From Gammaproteobacteria bacterium (GTDB lineage Bacteria; Pseudomonadota; Gammaproteobacteria; Pseudomonadales; Azotimanducaceae), in contig JAHEEG010000022.1 of the NCBI GenBank assembly GCA_024640825.1, positions 1 to 36,450 of the forward strand: a stretch of 36,450 nt of DNA, given 5' to 3'. Of this stretch, positions 1 to 10,217 are shown piece after piece. Position 1 is the stretch's first letter, and each line of letters opens with the position of its first letter. Position numbers and translations under genes: made by a program. A model generated the notes under the pieces. The model searched no databases and had not been told where the DNA came from. It saw only the letters and a list, made by a program, of their open reading frames with translations.

Positions 1-1
1 G

Positions 2-937
2 ATGCTGCACCTGAAGCCGTCAGACCGGGGCACAAACTTGGGATCGCTGGTCCGGGTTCCCGACTTTACTACCCTCATAAAGGGTAACGTCCCGGACAGC
101 GTCATCGAGTTCGCCTCCCCGTTTGACAAATCTGTAAGGATAGAGGCCAGGCGCATAAGCCTTCCCCCAGGTCACGCGCTCATCCTCGCTCGAGACGTCA
201 CACATCTCAACCGCCTGCTGACGATGCGTCAGGATTTCGTCGCTAACGTCTCCCATGAACTGCGGACCCCTCTGACCGTCATCGTCGGCTATCTGGAGAC
301 GATGGCGACCGAGGACCTGGACGCGGAGACCTTGAAAGAGATTCTTCACAGGCTGGAACCCCCTACTCAGCGTATGCGTGCGCTGGTCGATGACCTGCTG
401 CTGCTCACCAGGCTGGAGGCCAGTGCAGCCCCGGAGCCCAGGGAGGTCGACACTCTCGATATTGGCGCTATCGTCCGCAGCTGCATATCAGAGGCTCGGA
501 TGCTCAGCCAGGGTAAACACAGGTTTCACACAGCGTTGGCCTCGGATGCTCCGCTTCTGGGTGTCGAAGGAGAGATCTACAGCGCTTTGCTCAACATGAT
601 CACCAATGCCGTTCGTTACAGCCCGGATGGCGGCAACATCACCATAACCTGGCGACGTGCATCACAGGGAGCATGCTTCTCGGTCAGCGACGAGGGCGTC
701 GGAATACCTGCTGAAGATATCCAACGCATTACCGAACGTTTTTACAGGGTCGATTTTGCGAAATCACGTGTGAGAGGTGGGACCGGACTCGGTCTCGCCA
801 TTGTCAAACACGTGCTCAAAAGACATCGCGCCACGCTTCGGGTCGAAAGCGCCCTCGGCGCAGGCACGACTTTCTACTGCGATTTTCCGAATTCGCAACT
901 GCAACCACCCACAACCAACCTTCAGGAAGCAAAATGA
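2..937 (+). CDS. phoR: Phosphate regulon sensor histidine kinase PhoR, C-terminal part (5' end lies outside window)
   Basis: H-box [24 protein letters not shown]-box [11 protein letters not shown]-boxes VSDEGVGIP and [17 protein letters not shown]; directly upstream of pst genes. Confidence 0.9.
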   Translation: MLHLKPSDRGTNLGSLVRVPDFTTLIKGNVPDSVIEFASPFDKSVRIEARRISLPPGHALILARDVTHLNRLLTMRQDFVANVSHELRTPLTVIVGYLETMATEDLDAETLKEILHRLEPPTQRMRALVDDLLLLTRLEASAAPEPREVDTLDIGAIVRSCISEARMLSQGKHRFHTALASDAPLLGVEGEIYSALLNMITNAVRYSPDGGNITITWRRASQGACFSVSDEGVGIPAEDIQRITERFYRVDFAKSRVRGGTGLGLAIVKHVLKRHRATLRVESALGAGTTFYCDFPNSQLQPPTTNLQEAK

Positions 938-1893
938 AGATATCGATGATTGCTGCGGGCCTGCTGTTCCTCTTGAGCCTGCCCGGCCACGCGGAAGAAC
1001 CCGGCGATACGCTGCCAGATTATCAGCGGGTCAGCGGGGTTTCCGGCAACCTTTCCAGCATCGGCTCCGACACCCTGGCAAATTTGATGACGCTCTGGAC
1101 CGAAGCGTTCAAGAAGGCGTACCCCAACGTAAACATTCAGGTCCAGGCCGCCGGGTCCTCCACCGCGCCTCCAGCGCTGACCGAGGGAACGAGCAATCTC
1201 GGCCCCATGAGCCGGGCGATGAAAGACAAGGAGATAGAAGCCTTCGAGGCGAGATATGGCTACAAGCCAACGGCTATTCGCGTCGCCATTGATGCTCTGG
1301 CCGTGTATGTACACAAGGACAACCCCATCCAGTCCATGACCATACCTCAGGTGGACGCCGTCTTCTCGGTTACCCGGCGCTGCGGCGCAGACGCCGACCT
1401 GTCAAACTGGGGACAACTGGGCCTGGGCGGCAGCTGGCAGGATCGGCCCATCCAGCTCTACGGGCGCAACTCCGTATCCGGGACCTACGGCTACTTCAAA
1501 CAGGCGGCACTCTGTTCGGGAGATTTCAAAAACACGGTGAACGAGCAGCCGGGATCTGCCTCCGTCGTTCAGGCGGTCTCCTCTTCTCTGAACGGCATCG
1601 GCTATTCGGGTATCGGCTACGTGACCTCTGGCGTCAAGGCGCTTCCCCTGGCCGAAGTTGAGGGCTCAGACCCGGTTCCGGCGAGCCCGGAAGCGGCGCT
1701 CTCGGGAGACTACCCTCTGTCGCGATATCTCTACGTCTACGTCAACAAGAAGCCTGGTACGGCCCTGGCTCCGCTGGAACAGGAATTTATGAAACTGATT
1801 CTCTCGCGTGAAGGTCAGGATATCGTCGGCAAAGATGGCTATATTCCCCTGACGTCCCGGCTGGTGGCTCGCGAGCTTAAAAAGCTTCAGTAG
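934..1893 (+). CDS. pstS: Phosphate ABC transporter substrate-binding protein PstS-like, with signal peptide
   Basis: N-terminal signal [66 protein letters not shown] motifs; first gene before pstC/pstA/pstB. Confidence 0.9.
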   Translation: MKISMIAAGLLFLLSLPGHAEEPGDTLPDYQRVSGVSGNLSSIGSDTLANLMTLWTEAFKKAYPNVNIQVQAAGSSTAPPALTEGTSNLGPMSRAMKDKEIEAFEARYGYKPTAIRVAIDALAVYVHKDNPIQSMTIPQVDAVFSVTRRCGADADLSNWGQLGLGGSWQDRPIQLYGRNSVSGTYGYFKQAALCSGDFKNTVNEQPGSASVVQAVSSSLNGIGYSGIGYVTSGVKALPLAEVEGSDPVPASPEAALSGDYPLSRYLYVYVNKKPGTALAPLEQEFMKLILSREGQDIVGKDGYIPLTSRLVARELKKLQ

Positions 1894-1925
1894 TTTTCTG
1901 CAGGACTGAGTAAAGAGGGGATCTC

Positions 1926-4166
1926 ATGGCGGTTACCGTCAGGCTGTCAAAAATGCCAATGCGTCGACGTCTGGTCAACACCTTGACCCGAGTGGTTGTC
2001 GCCTTGGGCGGCGCGGGCGTGATAGCCGCCATCGTGCTGATCTTCGTTTATCTTCTGTGGGTCGTCGCTCCCATCTTCAGCGCCACGAACATTGAGACTG
2101 GTCTGGCCTATGACCTGCCAGCCGGCGATACGCTGCTCGTAACGACCAACGAAACCGACGAAGTGGGTCTGCGAATCACCCGATCAGGCGACGCTACTTT
2201 CTTTGGCGTCTCTTCCGGCCGTTCTTCCGGCTTCTCTTCTGATCTCAAAAATACGGAACAGGCGAATGCCAGCGTGTCAGACCGCAGCATTTCGCTGGGT
2301 CGTACGCTCGAACGGGTGATCGAAGTCGCCGGGCACACCGGCCTGTATGCAGCGGTGGATACCGATGGTGCGGTTACGATGCTGCAGGCGAGCTATCCGG
2401 TCGCGTTCGACGACGACGTCAGGGTCATACAGCCATCCCTCGACTATGTATTCGAAGATGACTGGCTGGAAGTTGAAGCGAGCGGCGCTCTGGACGTGTA
2501 TTACGGAGACTTCGAGGTGCGCATCGCCAAAATTGACCGGCGCAGCCTGACCATCCACCAGTACCGGGATGCCGAACCCGGGTTCGCACTGGAGTTACCG
2601 CGACGCGGGCGCCTGCAGTTGGATACCGACTACAAGCGCGTACTGTTCGGACCCCGAGGACAGTGGCTCTATCTTTTGGGTGTTGACGGCACCGTAGAGA
2701 TTCTAGATATCGCGCGCCCGACAGCACCGAAATCGATCTACATCGGGCGACTTGTCCCGGAAAACCGGACGGCCACTGCCGTGGAACCCCTTCTGGGCCG
2801 TTATTCTCTACTGGTATCCGACGACGCCGGACTGGTGACTCAATGGTTCGTGGTGCGCGATGAGTTTGGCTATCAATTCAAATCGGCCCGCCGGTTCGAA
2901 CTGGACACGCCCGCCGTAAGGCTTGTCCCGGAGCCAAGACGTAAAGGGTTCGGAGCCATTGACGCTGCGGGCCACATCCATCTTTTTTACACTACGTCGC
3001 AACGGTCTCTGGCAAGTGCCGATCTGGTAACTGAGGATGTCGTCTTTGCCAGCATCGCTCCGCGATCCGATCTGATGCTCACCGCCGCCCGCGACGGCAC
3101 CGTGCAGAGCTATCACCTGGACAACGAGCATCCCGAGATTTCCTGGTCCACCCTGTGGTCCAAGGTCTGGTACGAAGGCTACAGTGAGCCCGTGTACAGC
3201 TGGCAATCGTCATCTGCCGACAATGACTTCGAGCCCAAGTTTTCTCTCACCCCGCTTCTATTCGGCACGCTCAAAGGCGCTTTCTACGCAATGGTATTCG
3301 CAGTGCCGGTAGCGATCATGGGGGCCATTTATACAGCCTACTTCATGGCCCCCTCGATGCGTCGGCTGGTCAAACCGGGCATTGAGATCATGGCCGCGTT
3401 GCCAACCGTGATCCTGGGGTTCCTGGCGGGACTGTGGCTCGCCCCTATCATCGAAGCCAACCTGTCCTCCGTGCTCAGCATCATTCTGGTCATGCCCGTG
3501 GGCGTGATGGTGTGTGCGTGGCTGTGGAGCCGCATTCCGGACGGCATTACGCGCCGCTTCGACGGCTGGTACGGGCTGATGGTTCTGCCGGTACTTCTGT
3601 TGACCATCTGGATTGCATTCGCCATCGGTCCATGGCTGGAAACCCAGTTTTTCGGCGGCGATTCAAAAGCCTGGTTTCTGGAGAACTGGGGGCTCAGCTA
3701 CGATCAGCGCAACGCGCTGGTGGTAGGGCTCGCCATGGGCCTAGCGGTAATCCCGACCATATTTTCAATCGCCGAAGACGCCATCTATGGCGTGCCCACG
3801 CACCTGGTCAACGGGTCACTGGCGTTGGGCGCCACACCCTGGCAGACGCTCATTCGAGTCGTCATGCTGACCGCAAGCCCGGGAATTTTTTCAGCGATCA
3901 TGATCGGCCTGGGAAGGGCCGTGGGCGAGACCATGATTGTCCTCATGGCCACTGGCAACACGCCGGTCATGGATCTGAACATCTTTGAAGGTATGCGCAC
4001 CTTTGCCGCAAACATAGCGGTGGAACTGCCGGAATCTGAGGTAAGCAGCACCCACTACCGGATCCTTTTTCTGACTGCGCTAGTGCTGTTCCTCATCACC
4101 TTCGCGTTCAACACCCTGGCGGAGATCGTCCGACAGCAACTGCGCAACCGGTACGGAAACCTCTAA
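1926..4166 (+). CDS. pstC: Phosphate ABC transporter permease PstC, long form with large extracytoplasmic insert
   Basis: C-terminal permease domain with EAA-like loop ([49 protein letters not shown]); N-terminal TM followed by ~400 residues before the permease core. Confidence 0.9.
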   Translation: MAVTVRLSKMPMRRRLVNTLTRVVVALGGAGVIAAIVLIFVYLLWVVAPIFSATNIETGLAYDLPAGDTLLVTTNETDEVGLRITRSGDATFFGVSSGRSSGFSSDLKNTEQANASVSDRSISLGRTLERVIEVAGHTGLYAAVDTDGAVTMLQASYPVAFDDDVRVIQPSLDYVFEDDWLEVEASGALDVYYGDFEVRIAKIDRRSLTIHQYRDAEPGFALELPRRGRLQLDTDYKRVLFGPRGQWLYLLGVDGTVEILDIARPTAPKSIYIGRLVPENRTATAVEPLLGRYSLLVSDDAGLVTQWFVVRDEFGYQFKSARRFELDTPAVRLVPEPRRKGFGAIDAAGHIHLFYTTSQRSLASADLVTEDVVFASIAPRSDLMLTAARDGTVQSYHLDNEHPEISWSTLWSKVWYEGYSEPVYSWQSSSADNDFEPKFSLTPLLFGTLKGAFYAMVFAVPVAIMGAIYTAYFMAPSMRRLVKPGIEIMAALPTVILGFLAGLWLAPIIEANLSSVLSIILVMPVGVMVCAWLWSRIPDGITRRFDGWYGLMVLPVLLLTIWIAFAIGPWLETQFFGGDSKAWFLENWGLSYDQRNALVVGLAMGLAVIPTIFSIAEDAIYGVPTHLVNGSLALGATPWQTLIRVVMLTASPGIFSAIMIGLGRAVGETMIVLMATGNTPVMDLNIFEGMRTFAANIAVELPESEVSSTHYRILFLTALVLFLITFAFNTLAEIVRQQLRNRYGNL

Positions 4167-4168
4167 CC

Positions 4169-5869
4169 ATGGTGAAGAAAGACGGACTCAAACTGAACGC
4201 CTGGTTCGCCTCCGGTGAGCCATGGGTATGGATGAACGCGGCGGCAGTCGGCATCAGCATCGCGGCCGTGGTAGGTCTCCTGTTGCTGATCGCGGCTCGC
4301 GGTTTTGCGCATTTCTGGCCGGCGTCGGTTGCACAACTGGACGTGGAATTTCCAAATGGCGTCAGCGGGGTGCTTCTGGGAGAAATCGCCGACCGGGAAT
4401 CTCTGTCAGCCAACCAGTATCTTGAATCCACAGGGCAGACCACCGAGGCGCTGGAACCGGAACAAGCCGTCGTCGAACGCTGGCTCATAAAGACGGGCAA
4501 CCGTCGCGTAGCGCCTCCAGATTTCCGCTGGGTAGCAACCCACTACATACAGGCAATCGACTATCCAGAGAATGCGCTCGTCCTGGAGCGTATGGAGTGG
4601 GGCAACGCCTACGGCTTTCTGGAAGCCGTCTACCAGGACGGAGAGCTTTCGAGCGAGGGCGAAGGCGCCTGGTCAGACCTGGAAAACCGACTGAAACGGA
4701 GTGTCGGGCTGCGCGTGGAAATCCACGCTCTGGAAAGCGGCGAGCTGAACGGCATCAACTACGCGCTGGAGCGCCTCAGGCTCGAACGTCGCTCGCTGGA
4801 CAGGCGTGGAACCGTCGATGACGCCACCCGCGAAGCCCGGCTGAGCGCTCTGGCCGAAGAGGAAAATTTGTTGCTGGCTTCGTTTCAGGACGCGGAATCC
4901 AGGCTCCGATCGCTGGAAGAGTCGCTGGCGCGGGATTCGATTCGTATCAGCACCAGCTCCGGGCAGGAACTCGAAGTAAGTCTATCCGAGATCCTGCGAG
5001 CTTGGCGTCCGAACAGCATGAGCACACCCCAGAAAGCGTCTCACTACCTTCGCAGCCTGTGGATATTTCTTTCGGAACCACCCCGGGAAGCCAACACTGA
5101 GGGTGGCATATTTCCAGCCATATTCGGTACGGTGATGATGGTGATGCTGATGTCTGTCCTAGTGACACCTTTCGGCGTCATCGCGGCGCTGTATCTTCGG
5201 GAGTACGCTAAACAGGGCGCCTTTGTGCGCCTCATTCGCATTGCGGTCAACAATCTCGCCGGTGTGCCATCCATTGTGTATGGCGTATTCGGATTGGGGT
5301 TCTTCGTCTACTTCCTCGGGGGAAATCTCGACGCGCTGTTTTTTCCCGACGCGTTACCTGCCCCCACGTTCGGCACCCCGGGAATGCTGTGGGCATCGCT
5401 CACTCTGGCCTTGCTGACCGTGCCGGTGGTCGTGGTTTCCACAGAAGAAGGACTGACTCGCATACCACGCTCGATTCGAGAAGGCAGCCTGGCTCTCGGC
5501 GCCACCAAGGCGGAAACCCTGTTCAAAGTGGTGCTGCCCATGGCCAGTCCCTCTATCCTGACCGGCGTTATCCTCGCCGTGGCCAGAGCCGCCGGAGAAG
5601 TAGCGCCTCTGATGCTGGTCGGGGTGGTAAAACTGGCTCCGAGCCTGCCGCTGGATGGCAACTTTCCGTTCGTACACCTGGAGAGAAAGTTCATGCATCT
5701 GGGCTTTCACATTTATGACGTCGGCTTCCAGAGCCCGAACGTTGAAGCGGCGCGGCCTCTGGTGTTCGCCACCGCCTTGCTTCTGGTCATTCTCATCATC
5801 TTCCTGAACCTGACCGCAATCATGCTGCGGAACCGTCTGGAGCGTCGCTACCGGGGCGTAGAGGCGTGA
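4169..5869 (+). CDS. pstA: Phosphate ABC transporter permease PstA, long form
   Basis: EAA-like loop [47 protein letters not shown]; position after pstC. Confidence 0.9.
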   Translation: MVKKDGLKLNAWFASGEPWVWMNAAAVGISIAAVVGLLLLIAARGFAHFWPASVAQLDVEFPNGVSGVLLGEIADRESLSANQYLESTGQTTEALEPEQAVVERWLIKTGNRRVAPPDFRWVATHYIQAIDYPENALVLERMEWGNAYGFLEAVYQDGELSSEGEGAWSDLENRLKRSVGLRVEIHALESGELNGINYALERLRLERRSLDRRGTVDDATREARLSALAEEENLLLASFQDAESRLRSLEESLARDSIRISTSSGQELEVSLSEILRAWRPNSMSTPQKASHYLRSLWIFLSEPPREANTEGGIFPAIFGTVMMVMLMSVLVTPFGVIAALYLREYAKQGAFVRLIRIAVNNLAGVPSIVYGVFGLGFFVYFLGGNLDALFFPDALPAPTFGTPGMLWASLTLALLTVPVVVVSTEEGLTRIPRSIREGSLALGATKAETLFKVVLPMASPSILTGVILAVARAAGEVAPLMLVGVVKLAPSLPLDGNFPFVHLERKFMHLGFHIYDVGFQSPNVEAARPLVFATALLLVILIIFLNLTAIMLRNRLERRYRGVEA

Positions 5870-5900
5870 AATCGATCAAGCAACCGGAAATCTCAACCCC

Positions 5901-6734
5901 ATGACTTCAGAATCTACTGCCGCTCCTGCGAACCCTGGTTTTCAGTCGGAAACCGCAAGCCACTCCGGCGGGGCAAGCACGGATGCCAGCCTGCTGGTGA
6001 ACGATCTGTGTCTTTTTTACGGCGACCAGCAGGCGCTGAAAGACATAAACCTCTCTATACCCCGCAAGGAGGTGACCGCTTTCATCGGCCCGTCAGGATG
6101 CGGCAAGTCCACGCTCCTTCGCTGCTTCAATCGAATGAACGATCTCATCGATACCGTAACCGTAACCGGTACGCTGCTGCTCGAAGGGCAGAACATCTAT
6201 GCGAACGATGTGGACGTGGCTCAGCTGCGTCGGCGCGTTGGCATGGTATTCCAGCGGCCAAATCCGTTCCCGAAGACGATCTACGAAAACGTCGCCTACG
6301 GGCTTCGCCTGGAAGGAAAGATTCCTCGCAAAGAGCTGGATGACCGTGTGGAATGGGCTCTGAAAAGCGCCGCGTTGTGGGATGAAGTAAAGGATCGCTT
6401 GAAAGAATCCGCACTGGGCCTGTCAGGCGGCCAGCAGCAGCGCCTGGTGATAGCCCGCGCCGTTGCGGTGCAACCGTCGGTTCTGCTGCTGGACGAACCC
6501 GCGTCCGCCCTCGACCCGATATCAACGCTGAAAATCGAGGAGCTGATTCATCAACTGAAATCCGACTACACTATCGTTATCGTTACGCATAATATGCAAC
6601 AGGCAGCAAGGGTGTCGGATTTCACGGCGTTCATGTATCTGGGGGAATTGGTCGAATTTGATAAAACGGACGATGTATTCACGAATCCAAAAAAACAACA
6701 AACCGAAGACTACATCACCGGCCGTTACGGATAA
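5901..6734 (+). CDS. pstB: Phosphate ABC transporter ATP-binding protein PstB
   Basis: Walker [14 protein letters not shown], signature [14 protein letters not shown], Walker [21 protein letters not shown] and [21 protein letters not shown] typical of PstB. Confidence 0.97.
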   Translation: MTSESTAAPANPGFQSETASHSGGASTDASLLVNDLCLFYGDQQALKDINLSIPRKEVTAFIGPSGCGKSTLLRCFNRMNDLIDTVTVTGTLLLEGQNIYANDVDVAQLRRRVGMVFQRPNPFPKTIYENVAYGLRLEGKIPRKELDDRVEWALKSAALWDEVKDRLKESALGLSGGQQQRLVIARAVAVQPSVLLLDEPASALDPISTLKIEELIHQLKSDYTIVIVTHNMQQAARVSDFTAFMYLGELVEFDKTDDVFTNPKKQQTEDYITGRYG

Positions 6735-6751
6735 CAAATCGAGGTGCGCCA

Positions 6752-7435
6752 ATGAACCCACATATCTCGGAACAGTTCGACGCAGAGCTGGATGCTGCAC
6801 GCAGCCAGCTGATGGAAATGGGCGGCATGGTCGAGAAGCTGCTGCGGGATGCCACGGAAGCTCTGGTTGACCAGGATGCGGCGCTGGCTGAAAAGGTAAA
6901 GCTGGCAGACAAGCGGGTCAACCAGCTCGAAGTTGATATCGACGAACAATGCGTCAATATCATCGCCCGAAGACAGCCGGCGGCCTCGGATCTGCGAACC
7001 CTGATATCCGTGATGAAGGCGAGTACCGACCTGGAACGCGTCGGCGACGAGGCCGGACGTATTGCAAAAATGGCCATCAGCCTGGCCGATCTGGATTATC
7101 CAACCGACGAATTCAGCGACTTCCGACACATCGCGACTCTGACTCACCAGATCGTCGCCAGCGGTCTGGACGCTTTCGCCCGCCTCGATACTGACGGTGC
7201 AATGCGCGTCATCGCATCTGATCAGGCCATCGATGACGCATACGACGAGCTGGTGCGCCAACGATCCTCCAAAATGCGAGAGGACCCGGAAAGCATCGAG
7301 GGAGACATGTGCATCATTTGGGCAGCCCGTGCGCTGGAACGTATCGGTGATCACGCAAAGAACATCGGCGAGTACGTCGTCTACCTGGTACGCGGTCAGG
7401 ACCTGCGTGGTCGTGGCAAGCATCAGCTAGGCTGA
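6752..7435 (+). CDS. phoU: Phosphate signaling protein PhoU
   Basis: Tandem PhoU-type helical repeats (RRQPAASDLRTLISVMKASTDLERVGDEAGRIAKMA; ARALERIGDHAKNIGEYVVYLVRG). Confidence 0.95.
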   Translation: MNPHISEQFDAELDAARSQLMEMGGMVEKLLRDATEALVDQDAALAEKVKLADKRVNQLEVDIDEQCVNIIARRQPAASDLRTLISVMKASTDLERVGDEAGRIAKMAISLADLDYPTDEFSDFRHIATLTHQIVASGLDAFARLDTDGAMRVIASDQAIDDAYDELVRQRSSKMREDPESIEGDMCIIWAARALERIGDHAKNIGEYVVYLVRGQDLRGRGKHQLG

Positions 7436-7536
7436 GGCTCCGGATCATCCCCGGCACATCTGGGGCGCATTCTTTGAAGGCGCATCCCTTGAAAAGGCTC
7501 AACTGATCGTCCTTGCCTCGCCCCTCCCCGAGCCAT

Positions 7537-8322
7537 CTACCGTCGAGCCAGCGGCATTTGAGTAAGATGATGCCCGCCATCGAGCAGCAGCGTCTCGCCG
7601 GTAATGACGTCGGCCCCGCCCAGAAAGTAGACGATCGCCTCAGCGATGTTGTCGGGGGTCGTGGTCAACCGCAGCGGCGTGTTCTTTTCGAGATACGCCT
7701 TTGTTCGCGCGTACGTATCTGAGCCCATACCCTGCTCCAGCCAGTCGCCCTGAATGAATCCGGGGCACACGGTGTTGACCCGGACCTCCGGACCCAGGGC
7801 CCTTGCCAGCGACAGGCCGAGCGTTATCATGGCGCCCTTAGAGGCCGCGTAGGCGATGGAGCTGCCGACACCCATTACCCCGGCAATTGAGGCCACGTTG
7901 ACTACGCTGCCTCTCCCGCCCCTTTGCATTGCCGGTACGACGGCTCGTGTCATCTGAAAGGCACCTACCGTGTTTACACCGTAGATGTGCTGAAAATCTG
8001 CAGCGTCCAGGCCATCGAGATTGGCGTGATCGCAGAACTTCGTCGTTCCGGCATTATTTACCAGCGCGTCGATGCGCCCCCACTTTTCATCTGCCGTCGC
8101 TGCCATGCGCCGGCAATCCTCATCCCGCGAGACATCCGCCTTGATGACCAGAGTTTCTACTCCGAAGCCCTCGCAGGCGGCCTGTGTGACCCGGGCACCC
8201 TCCTCATTGTGGGCATAGTTGATTACCAGGTGACACCCCTTCTCAGCCAGCCGACGGGCTGTGGCGGCCCCCACCCCGGACGACGAACCGGTCACTATCG
8301 CCACACCTGCTTCCAGATCCAT
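7537..8322 (-). CDS. SDR family NAD(P)-dependent oxidoreductase (FabG-like)
   Basis: TGSSSGVGAATAR cofactor motif, NNAG, YAASKGA catalytic motif; start chosen at internal Met MDLEAGVAIVTG (ORF itself opens at 8337). Confidence 0.9.
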   Translation of the reverse strand: MDLEAGVAIVTGSSSGVGAATARRLAEKGCHLVINYAHNEEGARVTQAACEGFGVETLVIKADVSRDEDCRRMAATADEKWGRIDALVNNAGTTKFCDHANLDGLDAADFQHIYGVNTVGAFQMTRAVVPAMQRGGRGSVVNVASIAGVMGVGSSIAYAASKGAMITLGLSLARALGPEVRVNTVCPGFIQGDWLEQGMGSDTYARTKAYLEKNTPLRLTTTPDNIAEAIVYFLGGADVITGETLLLDGGHHLTQMPLARR

Positions 8323-8511
8323 AGCTCCACCCCTCATTGATCTTGTGACGCAAAACTAGCAAAGCGTCCATGGCCAAGCCAGCGCAACGCCGCTGTGCAG
8401 CAGGAACCCCGCCTCCCAACCTCCGCGCCGACAGGCGCAAAGTGGCTGCCCGAAGCCACATCCATTAACATCCGCGCTCCCGTCGCCAGATGACCAAGAG
8501 AGGTATTGCCC

Positions 8512-9294
8512 GTGTCCTTCGCCCCCTTTGACCTGAGCGGAAAAGTAGCCCTCATCACCGGCGGCAACGGCGGCATTGGTCTGGGTATGGCCCAGGGATT
8601 GGTCGAGGCCGGCGCGGAGGTGAGCATCTGGGGCACCAATGAGGACAAGAACGCGAGCGCACTGGCGCAGGTAAGCGGTATCGGCCCGAAAGTCACCGCG
8701 ATGAAATGCAACGTGGCTGATGAGAAGGACGTAGCACGCTGCTTTCAGGCAACGCTGGATGCCCACGGCCGAGTCGATGGCTGTTTCGCCAACGCCGGCC
8801 TGGGGAGTCGTGGGACCCGTTTCGACGAAATGACCGAAGAGGAGTGGCGACGTATCCTGGCAGTAAACCTGGACGGGGTGTTCTACGTCTTCAAGCAGGC
8901 CGCTCGTCATATGCGGGAAAGGGCTGAGGCCGGGGACCCATTTGGCAGGCTGATCGCCACGGCCAGCCTGGCGGCCATATCAGGGCAGGCGCGTGGCGAG
9001 CACTACGCCGCAGCCAAAGGCGGCCTGGTATCCATGGTCAAAGCCCTTGCCGTGGAGTATGCGCGCTACGGGGTCACTGCCCACACGCTGCTGCCGGGCT
9101 GGATAGCAACGGGAATGACGGAACGCACCTTCGCCTGGCAGAAGTTTGCCGATAACGTCATGCCGCGCATTCCAATGCGCCGCTGGGGTCAACCGGAAGA
9201 TTTCGCCGGCATCGCCATATACATCATGAGCGACGCCAGTCGCTACCATACCGCCGAGACGTTCCTCATCGACGGCGGCTACTTCAGTTTTTGA
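8512..9294 (+). CDS. SDR family oxidoreductase
   Basis: ITGGNGGIGLGMA, NAGLGS, YAAAKGG motifs and C-terminal FLIDGGY; GTG start at 8512 preceded by AAGAGAGG (ORF track uses TTG 8506). Confidence 0.9.
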   Translation: MSFAPFDLSGKVALITGGNGGIGLGMAQGLVEAGAEVSIWGTNEDKNASALAQVSGIGPKVTAMKCNVADEKDVARCFQATLDAHGRVDGCFANAGLGSRGTRFDEMTEEEWRRILAVNLDGVFYVFKQAARHMRERAEAGDPFGRLIATASLAAISGQARGEHYAAAKGGLVSMVKALAVEYARYGVTAHTLLPGWIATGMTERTFAWQKFADNVMPRIPMRRWGQPEDFAGIAIYIMSDASRYHTAETFLIDGGYFSF

Positions 9295-9309
9295 GCGGGG
9301 AGCCAGTCT

Positions 9310-9951
9310 ATGATTCAAGCCATACTTTGGGATTTCGGTGGCGTGCTGACGACCAGCCCCTTCGAAGCGTTCAACCGCTACGAAGCAGAAAAAGGTCTGC
9401 CCAGGGATTTCATCCGCCAGATCAACGCTACCAACCCGGAAACAAACGCCTGGGCTCAGTTCGAGTCCAACCAGGTGACATTGGATGAGTTCGACGATCT
9501 GTTTGCCGAGGAAAGCACGGCCCGCGGTCACCGCATTCCGGGACGTCAGGTAATCGAGCTGTTGTCCGGCCACATACGACCGCGCATGGTAAGCGTTCTA
9601 GAGCACTGCAAAGCCCACTATCAGGTTGCATGTATCACCAACAACGTCCGTTCAGGACAAGGCCCGGGCATGGCCAGGAGCAGCGAGCGGGCATCTCAGA
9701 TCGCGGAGGTTATGGCGCTGTTTGACCTTGTGGTGGAATCCAGCCAGGAAGGAATACGCAAACCCAATCCGCAGATCTATCAGCTTACCTGCGAGCGTCT
9801 GGGTGTATCCCCGGAAGCAGCGGTTTTTCTGGACGACCTGGGCATCAATCTCAAGCCCGCTCGAGCGCTGGGCATGCAGACAATAAAGGTGCTGGACGAA
9901 AACCAGGCCATCGTTGATCTGGCCAGCGTTACGGGTCTGCAGTTTCCCTGA
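9310..9951 (+). CDS. HAD-IA superfamily hydrolase
   Basis: Motif I WDFGGVLTTSPF, motif II ITNN, motif III KPNPQIYQ, motif IV FLDDLGINLKPARALGM. Confidence 0.85.
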   Translation: MIQAILWDFGGVLTTSPFEAFNRYEAEKGLPRDFIRQINATNPETNAWAQFESNQVTLDEFDDLFAEESTARGHRIPGRQVIELLSGHIRPRMVSVLEHCKAHYQVACITNNVRSGQGPGMARSSERASQIAEVMALFDLVVESSQEGIRKPNPQIYQLTCERLGVSPEAAVFLDDLGINLKPARALGMQTIKVLDENQAIVDLASVTGLQFP

Positions 9952-9961
9952 CCCCTAAGGT

Positions 9962-10204
9962 TCAGCCGCCCTCAATCCGCTGCATGAAAAAAACTTCGCT
10001 ATCGGGGTTCAACCCTTCCAGAAAGGCATCCTGATAGATCTGACCATCGATCGCGGCAGCACATTTTCCCAGAACGACCGTGCTATCAGGCCAGCGCGCT
10101 TCCAGCGCGATCAGCAGCTCACGAAAGTTTTTTGCAGCTACCTCGACCTCCCGCTCACCCCCGGTGAGGGTAAGCAGGTGGTCAGGTATGACGACTTTCG
10201 CCAA
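9962..10204 (-). CDS. MoaD/ThiS-like sulfur carrier protein
   Basis: Within ORF 9962..10309; TTG start at 10204 gives 80 aa (M)AKVVIPDHLLTLTGGEREVEV...FRELLIALEARWP...VFFMQRIEGG; LTGGEREVEV region and terminal Gly-Gly typical of the family; begins just after the Mo-subunit stop (10218). Confidence 0.75.
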   Translation of the reverse strand: MAKVVIPDHLLTLTGGEREVEVAAKNFRELLIALEARWPDSTVVLGKCAAAIDGQIYQDAFLEGLNPDSEVFFMQRIEGG

Positions 10205-10217
10205 GGAAAATCGGGCT

